From Bacteroidota bacterium (lineage in GTDB: Bacteria > Bacteroidota > Bacteroidia > Bacteroidales > JAAUTT01): 64,000 nucleotides of DNA. The DNA lies in the NCBI GenBank assembly GCA_020048915.1, contig JAIFLU010000093.1, positions 1 to 64,000 of the forward strand. The letters run 5' to 3'. The notes below the pieces were generated by a model. It made no database searches. It was not told the origin of the DNA and saw only the letters and a list, made by a program, of their open reading frames with translations. Within the stretch, counting starts at the first letter, position 1. Every line of letters starts with the position of its first letter. Below are positions 20,707 through 30,823 of the stretch, in pieces. The position numbers and the translations under genes are program-made.

Positions 20707-22146
20707 ATGAAAAAACTATTCACAATAATGACACTTATTGCAATTATGGCCAATATGGTAATTGCTCAGAAAAATTCATGGAAAGGGGCATCCGTTGATC
20801 TAAAGCATGGTAAACTTAAAGTTTCGGAAAACAATCGTTTTCTTCAGTTCGAAGATGGAACTCCATTCTTTTACCTGGGCGATACCGGATGGGAATTATT
20901 TCACCGACTGAATAAAGCTGAAACTGAAAAATATCTTGAAAATCGCCGCTCGAAAGGATATACAGTTATCCAGGCTGTTGCGCTGGCTGAACTAGACGGA
21001 TTAAACACCCCAAATGCTGAAGGGAATAAGCCCTTGATTGATAACGATCCGCTTAAACCTAACGAAGCCTACTTTCAGCATGTTGACTGGGTAATTAAAA
21101 AAGCTGCCGAAAAAGGCATTTTTATAGGACTGCTTCCAACCTGGGGCGATAAATGGAATAAAAAATGGGGAACAGGGCCTGTTATTTTCACACCAGAAAA
21201 TGCCCAGGCTTTCGGAAAATATTTAGGTGAACGCTATAAGAATTCTCCTAACATCATCTGGATTTTAGGTGGAGACCGTCCTATTGAAGAAGATATACAT
21301 ACCCAGATTATTCGCAAAATGGCAAAGGGCCTGAAGCTTGGCGACGGGGGCTCGCATCTGATTTCGTTTCATCCTCAGGGTGGCCAGGGGTCAGCACAAA
21401 ATTTTCATAAAGATGAGTGGCTCGATTTTAACATGCGCCAGAACGGCCATAGCATGAGCTATACCGAACGGTATGTAAAAACATTGGAAGATTATAACCT
21501 TGAACCTGTAAAACCTGTGATTGATGCCGAACCTATTTATGAGGACCATCCCATCAATTTCAAACCCGATGAAAACGGACATTCTACTGCTGCCGATGTT
21601 CGCAGACCGTTGTACTGGGATCTGTTCAGTGGTGCTTGCGGACATACTTATGGACATCATTCGGTTTGGCAAATGTGGTCGCCCGACCGCCAACCTATAA
21701 ACCGACCGCTTATGCCCTGGTTTGAAGCAATTGACCAACCAGGAGCCGGACAGATGATGTATGGCCGCTTACTGATGGAATCAAGGCCGTATTTTAATAG
21801 AATTCCCGACAACTCGATTATTGTTCCCGAAACGGTTACTTCATCAGTTCCCGGAGTCGGATCCTATCGGTTTGTGTCTACCCGCGACCAGGATGGAACC
21901 TATGCCATGATATATGTTCCGGTAGGCCGTAAATTCTCGGTAAGGATGGATGTGATCAAAGGGAACGGTGTAATTGCCTGGTGGTATAATCCGCGCAACG
22001 GGAATGCTGTTAAGATCGGAAATTTCACAAACACCGGAACACAAACATTTACCACGCCCGATCATGGTGAAAACCTCGATTGGATACTCGTTTTGGACGA
22101 TGCTTCGAAAAAATATCCTGCACCCGGTACCTCAACAGTAAAATAA
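20707..22146 (+). CDS. GH140 apiosidase (DUF4038-type TIM barrel plus C-terminal collagen-binding-like domain)
   Basis: Signal peptide; [24 protein letters not shown]...[14 protein letters not shown]...WILGGDRP...[13 protein letters not shown]...HSVWQMW. Confidence 0.88.
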   Translation: MKKLFTIMTLIAIMANMVIAQKNSWKGASVDLKHGKLKVSENNRFLQFEDGTPFFYLGDTGWELFHRLNKAETEKYLENRRSKGYTVIQAVALAELDGLNTPNAEGNKPLIDNDPLKPNEAYFQHVDWVIKKAAEKGIFIGLLPTWGDKWNKKWGTGPVIFTPENAQAFGKYLGERYKNSPNIIWILGGDRPIEEDIHTQIIRKMAKGLKLGDGGSHLISFHPQGGQGSAQNFHKDEWLDFNMRQNGHSMSYTERYVKTLEDYNLEPVKPVIDAEPIYEDHPINFKPDENGHSTAADVRRPLYWDLFSGACGHTYGHHSVWQMWSPDRQPINRPLMPWFEAIDQPGAGQMMYGRLLMESRPYFNRIPDNSIIVPETVTSSVPGVGSYRFVSTRDQDGTYAMIYVPVGRKFSVRMDVIKGNGVIAWWYNPRNGNAVKIGNFTNTGTQTFTTPDHGENLDWILVLDDASKKYPAPGTSTVK

Positions 22147-22956
22147 ATGCGTCTAGGAATTTCATCATATACATATACATGGGCAATTGGCGTTCCGGAA
22201 CAATTACCTGATATTCCATTAACTGCCTGGGGACTTGTAGATAAGGCCAATGAATTAAATGTTCAACTTGTTCAATTTGCAGATAATATCCCTTTGGATA
22301 AACTCAGTGAAAAGGAACAACTGGGTTTATTTTTATATGCCAAGAATTTTGGAATTTCGCTTGAAATTGGTTCGCGTGGCCTCACTACCGAAAACACTCT
22401 CAAGTATATTCAGCTGGCTGAGCGTTTTCGTTCTCCTATATTACGGATGGTAATTGATAATCCAGGTTACGAACCTGCCATTGAAGAAGTTATACAGATC
22501 ATTTTAGCTTTGGTACCAGAGTTGGAATCCCGAAATATCAAACTGGTACTTGAGAACCATGACAGGCTAAAAGCAATAGAGTTTAAACAGATCATTCAGC
22601 AGGTAGGAAGCCAATACGTTGGTATTTGTCTTGATTCAGTCAATTCGATGGGTGCCGGGGAAGGTTTTGAAACTGTTTCGGATACGCTGCTTCCCTATAC
22701 GTACAATTTACATATTAAAGATTTTTCCATATGCCGGGTTTCGCACAAAATGGGATTTGTAATTGAGGGCAAGCCAGCCGGGCAGGGCTTGCTTAATATC
22801 CCGTTACTTTTGCAGAAACTCCAGCAAGCAACCAATTGTCCTTCCGGAATACTCGAACTTTGGACTCCATTTCAATCTTCTCTGGCTGAAACAATAGCGC
22901 TTGAATATAAATGGGCTACAGAGAGCGTAGCCTTCTTAAAACAATATCTTACATAA
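22147..22956 (+). CDS. oiaC: Xylose-isomerase-like TIM-barrel protein, candidate 3-oxo-isoapionate decarboxylase
   Basis: MRLGISSYTYTWAIGVPEQLP...VQFADNIPL...LVLENHDR...GICLDSVNSMGAGEG; starts directly after the GH140 stop. Specific function inferred from pathway context. Confidence 0.6.
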   Translation: MRLGISSYTYTWAIGVPEQLPDIPLTAWGLVDKANELNVQLVQFADNIPLDKLSEKEQLGLFLYAKNFGISLEIGSRGLTTENTLKYIQLAERFRSPILRMVIDNPGYEPAIEEVIQIILALVPELESRNIKLVLENHDRLKAIEFKQIIQQVGSQYVGICLDSVNSMGAGEGFETVSDTLLPYTYNLHIKDFSICRVSHKMGFVIEGKPAGQGLLNIPLLLQKLQQATNCPSGILELWTPFQSSLAETIALEYKWATESVAFLKQYLT

Positions 22957-23028
22957 ACATTTGGCAAATAGGGCAAGCGCTTTTAGCATTTATAAACTGT
23001 AATTTCAAACATCAACATTTTTAAAGAT

Positions 23029-24051
23029 ATGAAAAAGTTGAAAGGGGCAATTTTGGGATGTGGATTTTGGTCTCAGTTTCAAATTGGCGGATGGATGGAA
23101 CTTCCCGAGGTGGAGATCGTAGCCTTATATAACCGAACCCTAGAGAAAGCCGAAGAAAAAGCAAGAATGTTTGGAATCAAGCACTTTTACAATGATGCAG
23201 AGGTCTTGTTGAAAAGCCATCCGGAGATTGATTTTGTAGATATTATAACGGATGTGGATACACATTTCAAATTTGTAGAAATTGCAGTCCGATACAAAAA
23301 GGATATAATTTGTCAAAAACCCATGGCTCCAACCTTGGAAACTGCTCAAAAAATGGTGAAGCTTTGCAGGGATGCCGGTGTTAAATATTATGTACACGAA
23401 AACTATCGGTGGCAGCCACAATTTCGAAGAGTAAAAGAACTCATTGATTCAGGAATAATAGGAAAACCATTTCGATGCAAAACTGCATTTAATACAGCCT
23501 TTCCTCTATTTGAAACCCAACCTTTTTTAGCCGAACTGGAACAATTTGCACTTACCGATCAAGGTTCCCATCAGTTTGATGTTTTGCGGTTTTTCTTTGG
23601 AGAACCCGAAAGCTTGTATTGTTATACACAACAGGTAAATCCAACAATTAAAGGGGAAGACGTGGCTACTACCCTAATAAGAATGAAAAATGGGGTTAGT
23701 TGTATCCAGGAAATTTCATTTAGTTCGATGCTCGAACAGGAAGTTTTTCCTCAAACACTAATGTTGGTTGAAGGAAGCAAAGGGAGTATCCGGCTTGATC
23801 CCGGATTGAATATTAAAATTACTACATCTGAGGGAACAGTGACAGAGGAAGTTCCTCTAGAAAAGTACTGGTGGCAAACAGAGCGTCTTACCAATGAGCC
23901 TCCCAGCATTGTTTCGTGCAACAAAAATATTCTGGACGATATGCTTGGAAAAGGCAACGCAGAAACTAGCGGTGCTGATAATTTGAAAACCGTCGAAATG
24001 GTTTTTGCCGGTTATGATTCGACAAAAAACAACAAGGTTATATACTTTTAA
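23029..24051 (+). CDS. apsD: Gfo/Idh/MocA oxidoreductase, candidate D-apiose dehydrogenase
   Basis: GAILGCGFWSQFQIGGWMELP Rossmann start; QKPMAPTLETAQKMV; HENYRWQPQFRRVKELIDSG. Confidence 0.65.
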   Translation: MKKLKGAILGCGFWSQFQIGGWMELPEVEIVALYNRTLEKAEEKARMFGIKHFYNDAEVLLKSHPEIDFVDIITDVDTHFKFVEIAVRYKKDIICQKPMAPTLETAQKMVKLCRDAGVKYYVHENYRWQPQFRRVKELIDSGIIGKPFRCKTAFNTAFPLFETQPFLAELEQFALTDQGSHQFDVLRFFFGEPESLYCYTQQVNPTIKGEDVATTLIRMKNGVSCIQEISFSSMLEQEVFPQTLMLVEGSKGSIRLDPGLNIKITTSEGTVTEEVPLEKYWWQTERLTNEPPSIVSCNKNILDDMLGKGNAETSGADNLKTVEMVFAGYDSTKNNKVIYF

Positions 24052-24105
24052 TGGAGCGGTAGATATTTCAAAAATGATTTATCCAAAACATTAATATACT
24101 TCAAA

Positions 24106-24933
24106 ATGAAAAAAGTAACATTAGTTGGAGCAGGTGGTAAAATGGGGATGCGTCTCACCCATAATCTTAAAAACTCAAGTTATGAAATGTCTTATCTTGA
24201 AGTCAGCCCTTTAGGTATAGAACGTCTTCACGAGAAAGGAATAGCGGTTGCAGATCAAAATAATGTGATTCCTGAAGCCGATGTTGTGATTTTAGCTGTT
24301 CCCGATGTTGCACTGGAAAAAGTATCTTCCGAATTTATCCCAAAAATGAAATCAGGAGCTATTGCCGTAACGCTAGATCCGGCGGCGGCCTTTGCCGGAA
24401 AGCTTTTTGACAGGTCTGACATAGCCTATTTTATAACCCATCCTGCACATCCATCTATTTTTAATTGGGAGCCAAATGAATTGGCAATGAAAGATCATTT
24501 TGGCGGAGTGTCAGCAAAGCAGGCAATTGTTTGTGCATTGATGCGGGGTACTGAAAATGATTATTTAACAGGCGAAAGTTTAGCGAAAGTATTTTATGGC
24601 CCAATTTCAAAATCGCACCGGATCACTGTTGAGCAAATGGGATTATTAGAACCCGCATTGGTCGAAACCCTTGCCTCTACCTGTATTTACGTTATCCGTC
24701 AAGGGTTGGAAGAAGTTATAAAGAAGGGTGTGCCTGCTGAAGCGGCACGCGATTTTTTACTGGGACACCTGCGAATTCAACTCGCAGTGCTTTTTGATGA
24801 AATTCCGGGAGCTGTTTTCTCCGATGCCGCCAACAAGGCTCTTCAACGCGGGTTGAAAGAATTTATTAAAGAAGATTGGAGAAAAGTATTCGAGAGTGAA
24901 AATGTAAAGGAGCAAATTAAGGCTATCACATAA
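24106..24933 (+). CDS. apnO: Phosphogluconate-dehydrogenase-like Rossmann protein, candidate D-apionate oxidoisomerase
   Basis: KKVTLVGAGGKMGMRLTHNL; THPAHPSIFNWEP; C-terminal helical PGDH-type domain (GHLRIQLAVLFDEIPGAVFSDAANKAL). Confidence 0.7.
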   Translation: MKKVTLVGAGGKMGMRLTHNLKNSSYEMSYLEVSPLGIERLHEKGIAVADQNNVIPEADVVILAVPDVALEKVSSEFIPKMKSGAIAVTLDPAAAFAGKLFDRSDIAYFITHPAHPSIFNWEPNELAMKDHFGGVSAKQAIVCALMRGTENDYLTGESLAKVFYGPISKSHRITVEQMGLLEPALVETLASTCIYVIRQGLEEVIKKGVPAEAARDFLLGHLRIQLAVLFDEIPGAVFSDAANKALQRGLKEFIKEDWRKVFESENVKEQIKAIT

Positions 24934-24976
24934 AGCAGGAAATGATTGTGCTTATTTTTGCTATATGCATAAATCC

Positions 24977-25134
24977 TGCAAACCTTTCACAGGATACCAC
25001 AAGATATAATGTATAAAGGAGCCAATGACAGTGGATATACCGAAATTATTTTACCCGAAGGGTTCGATGGTTTTACTGCCAAGGTTGTTGTGAAAAGCAC
25101 CTGTAATTTGCTGTCGGCTCAAAGTGAGGGATAG
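24977..25134 (+). pseudogene. Decayed 3' fragment of a second cusB-like adaptor gene
   Basis: 25009-25134 translates to MYKGANDSGYTEIILPEGFDGFTAKVVVKSTCNLLSAQSEG*. It matches the CusB C-terminus (KGVSDGGYTEIILPEGFDSNAAKVVVKGAYNLLSA) at 26/35 residues; nucleotide similarity continues upstream across a 1-nt deletion. Confidence 0.85.
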
Positions 25135-25355
25135 TTAAGCTGCTGAATCGTTACAACAGATTACTAAGATTCTTCTGAATTTGTTTGTGATATATTGGTG
25201 AAAAATTAAAATCAAAAGTACATTACAAATAACCAGAATTGGGTATGTTGTCGGCTTTATGTAAATAAATATAACCATATGTTACATGTTTTCCTGTCTG
25301 GAATGTTATAAAACTCAAACCCTAAAAAGGCTATTTTTAATTGGCAAAAAAAATG

Positions 25356-25363
25356 TACGTTTG
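25356..25363 (+). promoter_or_regulatory. Possible Bacteroidota -7 element for the ECF sigma gene
   Basis: tacgtttg fits TAnnTTTG, 21 nt before ATG 25385; no clear -33 TTTG at ideal spacing. Confidence 0.3.
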
Positions 25364-25384
25364 TTTCCCAGATAACTAACGGAA

Positions 25385-25951
25385 ATGCATTTGAGAGATA
25401 TAGATAATCCAAATACATTAGATGATCGCCAGCTTTGGGACAATTTTAAATCTGGTAATTCTGAGGCGCTTTCTACAATATTCCTGCAGCATTTCGATTT
25501 GCTTTTAAGCTATACAACGCGCCTGACAAACGATACTGACGAAACCAAAGATTTAATACAAGAGTTATTTTTAAAACTCTGGAAAAACCGAAATAATCTG
25601 GGTGATTGCAATTCTATTAAATATTATTTATTAAGATCGATGCGAAGTCTGGTGATTGACCAGAAAAAGAAGAGCGCTAAAATTATTACCACTCAAATTA
25701 ACGAGACAAATATACCTTTCGAACTCTCCTTCGAGTCAATAATTATTCAAAATCAGACAGAAAGCGAACGATTGGAGAAAGTAGATAAAGCTCTTGAATC
25801 GCTCTCCAAACGTCAGCAAGAAGCTATTTTCCTCCGGTATTATGAGCAAATTGAATATCCTGAAATTTCCGAAATAATGACTCTTAATATTCAATCGGTT
25901 AGAAACCTAATCCATTCCGGAATTCAGGTTTTGAGAGATCAACTCTCATAG
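25385..25951 (+). CDS. RNA polymerase ECF-type sigma-70 factor
   Basis: LTNDTDETKDLIQELFLKLWKNR (region 2) and LSKRQQEAIFLRYYEQIEYPEISEIMTLNIQSVRNLIHSGIQVLR (region 4). Confidence 0.92.
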   Translation: MHLRDIDNPNTLDDRQLWDNFKSGNSEALSTIFLQHFDLLLSYTTRLTNDTDETKDLIQELFLKLWKNRNNLGDCNSIKYYLLRSMRSLVIDQKKKSAKIITTQINETNIPFELSFESIIIQNQTESERLEKVDKALESLSKRQQEAIFLRYYEQIEYPEISEIMTLNIQSVRNLIHSGIQVLRDQLS

Positions 25952-26040
25952 CGTTAAAATGCATTTTCATCTTTTCTCTAAAATAAATTATTTTTTTTGA
26001 GTATAAAGGCAATAACCTGTCGTTTTCATTTTGAAAGATT

Positions 26041-27189
26041 ATGGAAAACAATTTTAACAACGGGATGGATTATTTAAATTATTTGTGTGAGGATTTTCTG
26101 GAGAACACTTCTTTTCAATCCTATGTAAAAGGGCAGAAAAAAGAGGATGTTGTTTTTTGGGAAAGCTGGATAAAAAGTCATCCTGAGAAACATTCGGAGG
26201 TTAATTTGGCGCGAGATATTCTGTTGGGGCTTTCCTCTCAAAAGCAACTAAAAAAAAGTATTTCGAAAGAAGAAGAACTTAAAAAGCTTCTAAATTCTAT
26301 TACTGCTGAGGAGGTTACAGACCGTTTTGATCCGGGTAAAGGGCAAGTAATGTTTAATTTTGTTCGAATTGCGGCAATTGCTATTTTGTTAATCGGTTTT
26401 GGAGTAGGACTGAGATTTCTGGTATTCAATAAAAAACAAGGGACCCCAACCGACCTGGCATATAAAGTACTTAGCACACCACGTGGTAAGCGCATGAAGA
26501 TAACCCTCCCCGACAGTACTAAAATCTGGCTGAATTCGGAAAGTACATTACGCTACAGCAATGACTTTGACGATATTGATCGGAAAGTTTATCTTACAGG
26601 AGAGGCATATTTTGATGTTATCGAAAATAAGTCGAAACCATTTTATGTATATGCTTCCGAAATTCGGGTTAAAGTTTTAGGAACTGCATTTAATGTAAAA
26701 TCCTATCCCGAGGATAATTATGTTGAAACAACCCTGGAACGCGGCAAAATCCATATAGAACGGTTAGACGAAAAACATAAAAAGGATCCCATTATTGCGT
26801 TAGACCCGAATCAAAAAGTTATTCTTTATAAATCAGGATTTGAGCCAGTTGAAAATCATGTTAGTTCAAGAAAGAAGGATAAAATTGAAAAAATAACCAC
26901 TAAACAGGTTGTTATTAGTAATAATGTTCGAACTGATTTATACACCTCCTGGAGAAACGAAAAACTTATTTTCAGAAGTGAACCTTTAGGAAGTTTAAAA
27001 TCAAGAATGGAGCGTTGGTACAATATTCCAATAGTTGTAAAAGATACAGGGCTATATAAAAAGAAATTCACGGGAACTTTTGTGAACGAACCAATTCAGC
27101 AAGCCTTAAAAGCTTTTTGTGTAGCTTCTGAGCTTAATTTTAAAATACAAAACGACACAGTATATCTTATGCCTGAAACAAAAAACTAA
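26041..27189 (+). CDS. FecR-family anti-sigma factor
   Basis: One TM helix (VRIAAIAILLIGFGVGLRFLV); STPRGKRMKITLPDSTKIWLNSESTLRY...GEAYFDV...LGTAFNV; C-terminal FecR/STN-like domain. Confidence 0.93.
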   Translation: MENNFNNGMDYLNYLCEDFLENTSFQSYVKGQKKEDVVFWESWIKSHPEKHSEVNLARDILLGLSSQKQLKKSISKEEELKKLLNSITAEEVTDRFDPGKGQVMFNFVRIAAIAILLIGFGVGLRFLVFNKKQGTPTDLAYKVLSTPRGKRMKITLPDSTKIWLNSESTLRYSNDFDDIDRKVYLTGEAYFDVIENKSKPFYVYASEIRVKVLGTAFNVKSYPEDNYVETTLERGKIHIERLDEKHKKDPIIALDPNQKVILYKSGFEPVENHVSSRKKDKIEKITTKQVVISNNVRTDLYTSWRNEKLIFRSEPLGSLKSRMERWYNIPIVVKDTGLYKKKFTGTFVNEPIQQALKAFCVASELNFKIQNDTVYLMPETKN

Positions 27190-27260
27190 ATACAAGTACT
27201 AACTAAAAAACTAAACTGCCTATGCGAAACTAAAACTATTTGCATTTGACTTAAAAAAGA

Positions 27261-27288
27261 ATCGGAAAATGCGGGGGCATCTTCCGAT
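27261..27288 (+). promoter_or_regulatory. Stable hairpin in the fecR-susC intergenic leader
   Basis: atcggaaaatgc-gggg-gcatcttccgat: 12-bp arms with a single mismatch. Confidence 0.6.
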
Positions 27289-27374
27289 CAAATTTGAGTT
27301 AAAATTTCGTAATTGTCATACATACAGAACTATGACAAAAACAACTATTAACTAATAATCAAACACTCAAAATT

Positions 27375-30300
27375 ATGGTAAAAAAAAGAAAGTATTGCAA
27401 TTATTTGCAAAAAAAAGGTATTAGTAAACTACTAACTATTATGAGACTAATCATTCTATTAACCATTGCAGGTGTAATGCAGGCAAACGCCAATGGTCTC
27501 TCTCAGGTATTTACCATCACAGGTAAAAAAGTCACAATCAAAGAAATTGTCAGTCAAATTGAAAAAACCAGCAGCTTCAAGTTTCTGTATCAGGACGAAG
27601 TGGTCGAAAGTGCCGACAGGTTAGATATTGATGTTTATAAACAACCAATAGAGCAAGTACTTGAAAAATTGCTTGCTAATTCCAATCTGGGATTTAAGCG
27701 GTTCGACGATAATTTAATTGTCCTAACCAGGGCCACAAATGAAAGGCTGCAGGAAATAACAGTAAAGGGAACAATAGTTTCCAGCCTCTCCAGAGAACCT
27801 CTTCCGGGAGTTAGTATAGTTGTAAAAGGAACCACCAGGGGAACGGTTTCGGATTTAAACGGAAAATATTCCATTGATGTCCCCTCTGCTGATGCCATAT
27901 TATTAATCTCTTCAATTGGCTACCTGGCCGAAGAAATTGCTGTTGCCGGAAGGACAACTATTGATATTAAACTTTCTGAAAATATCCAAAAACTTGATGA
28001 AGTTGTGGTAGTTGGGTATGGAACAACTAAAAGATCGGATTTAACGGGCTCTGTTGGCTCTGTTAAAGGCGAAGAAATAGGAAATCAAACTGTTAACAGT
28101 GTTGCAGCAGCTTTGCAAAGCAGGGTTTCCGGCGTTAAAATTAATAGTACTAGTGGTGCTCCCGGAACTAATGCCCAGATATTTATTCGTGGGTTTGGTA
28201 ACTTTCAGGGTATACCTCCTCTTTGGATTATTGATGGCGTGCAGTATTCAGGTGAAGATCCCGGATCACAAATCAGTTTGAAAGATATTGAAAGTATTGA
28301 TATTCTTAAAGACGGATCTTCTTCGGCTATTTATGGGTCACAAGGAGCCGGCGGGGTTATTATTGTAACAACAAAATCTGGAAAAGCAGGTAAATTGCAA
28401 ATAAATTTTAGTACAGGACATAGCCAAACTTCAAATTATAATCTGCCAAGCTTGTTGAATAAAGAGCAATATATTGAGACAAGAAATGCATATTTTCCAA
28501 ATGGAGTATGGAAAGATGTAAATTTAAATAGCTATCCTACAACTGATTGGGTGGATGTGATGACCCAAAAGGGATCCAGAAAGACCTATGATTTTTCAGT
28601 AGCAGGAGGCAATGATAAATCTACTTTTTATATCGGAACCAGTTATCTGAAGGAAAAAGGCACTTTGGTTGAAAGTACTATTGAACGTCTTGGCTTGCGT
28701 ATTAATTCTGATCACAAACTTTCCAAATGGGCTACTTTTGGAGAAAGGATATATTTATTCAGAACAAATTCAGAAGGTAATCCTACTTCTCCAAGAAATA
28801 TTTATAGAACATCTCCTGGTTCGGCGATTTACGATGAGGATCGCACTAATCCATGGTATCCAGGCACATGGGGTTATTTAGATGGAGCTTCTCCATGGGT
28901 GGGATATAATGCCTATGCAAGCACTCAAATCTCAAGGTCTAAGAGTAATAATGAAGCGTTAGAAGGCAGTGTTTATATGGCTGTTAAACCATTCAAAGGA
29001 CTGGAATGGAAAACAACTGGTGGAATGTTGGCTCAAAAGAATTTCGGAAGTAATTCTCAAACGCCTTATTATCTTGGAGCGCAATCTAACTCAGGCACTA
29101 AAGATAAGGCAACCTATAACGAAAACTGGGGCAACTCATATAAGTATACCTTAAACTCAGTATTAACTTACAATGTAAACATTGGGAAACATAACATTTC
29201 TCCAATGGTTGGTTTTGAAAGCATTCAAGGTACCTGGGCTGGAATAAACGGAAGTTTTAACTATTATTTCAATAAAGACTGGCCAACAATGTTGGATCAG
29301 GGACAACAAAATCCAGCCAATAATTGGTACAGAAATGTTGGAAGCTCTAATGCCGATATGGATCGATTATATTCATATTTTGGTCGTTTGAAATATGATT
29401 TTGCAAGTAAATATTTCTTAACCTTCAATGTTAGAAGGGACGCCTCCTCAAAATTTGGAACAAATAATCGGGTTGGTCTATTCCCTTCGGCCTCTGCGGC
29501 TTGGAAAATAAGCGAAGAAGAGTTTATAAAAAGTGTACCAATAATCTCACTTCTAAAATTACGTGCTGAATATGGTGCTGTGGGTAATGATAGGATTCCT
29601 TCGTTATATTACCTGAAATTCTACGAAATGAGTCAAAATTATTCTTTTGAGAATAGCTTAGGGTCTTCAGGGATTCAACTGCAATCGAAACTCCCAAATA
29701 ACAATATCAAATGGGAAGCAATGGTAACCAAAGGTCTCGCGCTCGATTGGGGATTAATGGATAATAAGCTAACCGGTACATTTGGATATTATAATAAGTC
29801 ATCAAAAGACTTGTTGTATAATCTTCCTATTCAGGCATCTGCAGGTCTTGGTTCATTTGTATTTACTAATGTTGGAGAGGTTAAGAACAGTGGTTTTGAA
29901 GTAGATGTTTTATGGAAAGAAACCAAGGGAGATTTCAGCTATTCGATTGGCATCAATTGTGCTACTCTTAATAACGAAGTAGTAAATTTGGACGGTATTA
30001 ATAATGCCCCTATCGAAGGTGCTTCCGGTGTAATTAATGAACAAGGAGATCAGGTTTTCTATAAGTCAGAAGTGGGTAAACCATTTGCCAGTTTTTATGG
30101 TTATAAGACAACTGGAATTATGCAACAAGGTCAAACTTCCCCTTATACTGCCGGGCCAAGTAATGTTGCTCCTAAACCAGGAGATTTGCTTTACGAAGAT
30201 GTAAATGCAGATGGTGCTATTAACAATAAAGATAAACAATATATCGGCAATCCTTGGGCTAAATTTAGTTATGGTATAAATGCCAGCGCTGAATGGAAAG

Positions 30301-30782
30301 GAATTGATGTAAGTATTCTGTTTTCAGGAGAAGCCGGGCAGGATGTTATTAACGCCAGAACACCCATCATAGGAACTATTTATGGCGACTATAACACTAC
30401 CGACGATATTTATAAGAACTCTCTGTTCCTAGGCAATGGTATAACCTCCCGTCCTGCACATTTACAAGCAGATGGATCAGTTGACCCAAATGGCAATTAT
30501 AGAGTATTTAGCGATTTCTGGGTTGAAAAAGGTAGTTTCCTTAAATTAAGAAATCTGCAACTTGGTTATACCATTCCATCGAGCTTATTAAGCAAATATG
30601 GTGTTGGTAAATTAAGGATTTACCTGGCAGGTCAAAACCTTTTAACTTTTACCAAATATACAGGTATCGATCCTGAAACTACCGCTGGTACAGTTAATAA
30701 TGTAATATCTGGAGGTATGGCTGATAATAATACCTACTTCCCTATCAAGACCTATACTTTTGGACTTGATTTGAGTTTCTAG
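27375..30782 (+). CDS. SusC/RagA-family TonB-dependent transporter with N-terminal STN signalling domain
   Basis: STN region (VTIKEIVSQIEKTSSFKFLYQ), CarboxypepD_reg-like domain, VVVVGYGTTKRSDLTGSV plug start, C-terminal TFGLDLSF. Confidence 0.96.
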   Translation: MVKKRKYCNYLQKKGISKLLTIMRLIILLTIAGVMQANANGLSQVFTITGKKVTIKEIVSQIEKTSSFKFLYQDEVVESADRLDIDVYKQPIEQVLEKLLANSNLGFKRFDDNLIVLTRATNERLQEITVKGTIVSSLSREPLPGVSIVVKGTTRGTVSDLNGKYSIDVPSADAILLISSIGYLAEEIAVAGRTTIDIKLSENIQKLDEVVVVGYGTTKRSDLTGSVGSVKGEEIGNQTVNSVAAALQSRVSGVKINSTSGAPGTNAQIFIRGFGNFQGIPPLWIIDGVQYSGEDPGSQISLKDIESIDILKDGSSSAIYGSQGAGGVIIVTTKSGKAGKLQINFSTGHSQTSNYNLPSLLNKEQYIETRNAYFPNGVWKDVNLNSYPTTDWVDVMTQKGSRKTYDFSVAGGNDKSTFYIGTSYLKEKGTLVESTIERLGLRINSDHKLSKWATFGERIYLFRTNSEGNPTSPRNIYRTSPGSAIYDEDRTNPWYPGTWGYLDGASPWVGYNAYASTQISRSKSNNEALEGSVYMAVKPFKGLEWKTTGGMLAQKNFGSNSQTPYYLGAQSNSGTKDKATYNENWGNSYKYTLNSVLTYNVNIGKHNISPMVGFESIQGTWAGINGSFNYYFNKDWPTMLDQGQQNPANNWYRNVGSSNADMDRLYSYFGRLKYDFASKYFLTFNVRRDASSKFGTNNRVGLFPSASAAWKISEEEFIKSVPIISLLKLRAEYGAVGNDRIPSLYYLKFYEMSQNYSFENSLGSSGIQLQSKLPNNNIKWEAMVTKGLALDWGLMDNKLTGTFGYYNKSSKDLLYNLPIQASAGLGSFVFTNVGEVKNSGFEVDVLWKETKGDFSYSIGINCATLNNEVVNLDGINNAPIEGASGVINEQGDQVFYKSEVGKPFASFYGYKTTGIMQQGQTSPYTAGPSNVAPKPGDLLYEDVNADGAINNKDKQYIGNPWAKFSYGINASAEWKGIDVSILFSGEAGQDVINARTPIIGTIYGDYNTTDDIYKNSLFLGNGITSRPAHLQADGSVDPNGNYRVFSDFWVEKGSFLKLRNLQLGYTIPSSLLSKYGVGKLRIYLAGQNLLTFTKYTGIDPETTAGTVNNVISGGMADNNTYFPIKTYTFGLDLSF

Positions 30783-30823
30783 GTAACGGATTAAGGTTTT
30801 TAATTTAAAAATGCATAAGAAAT

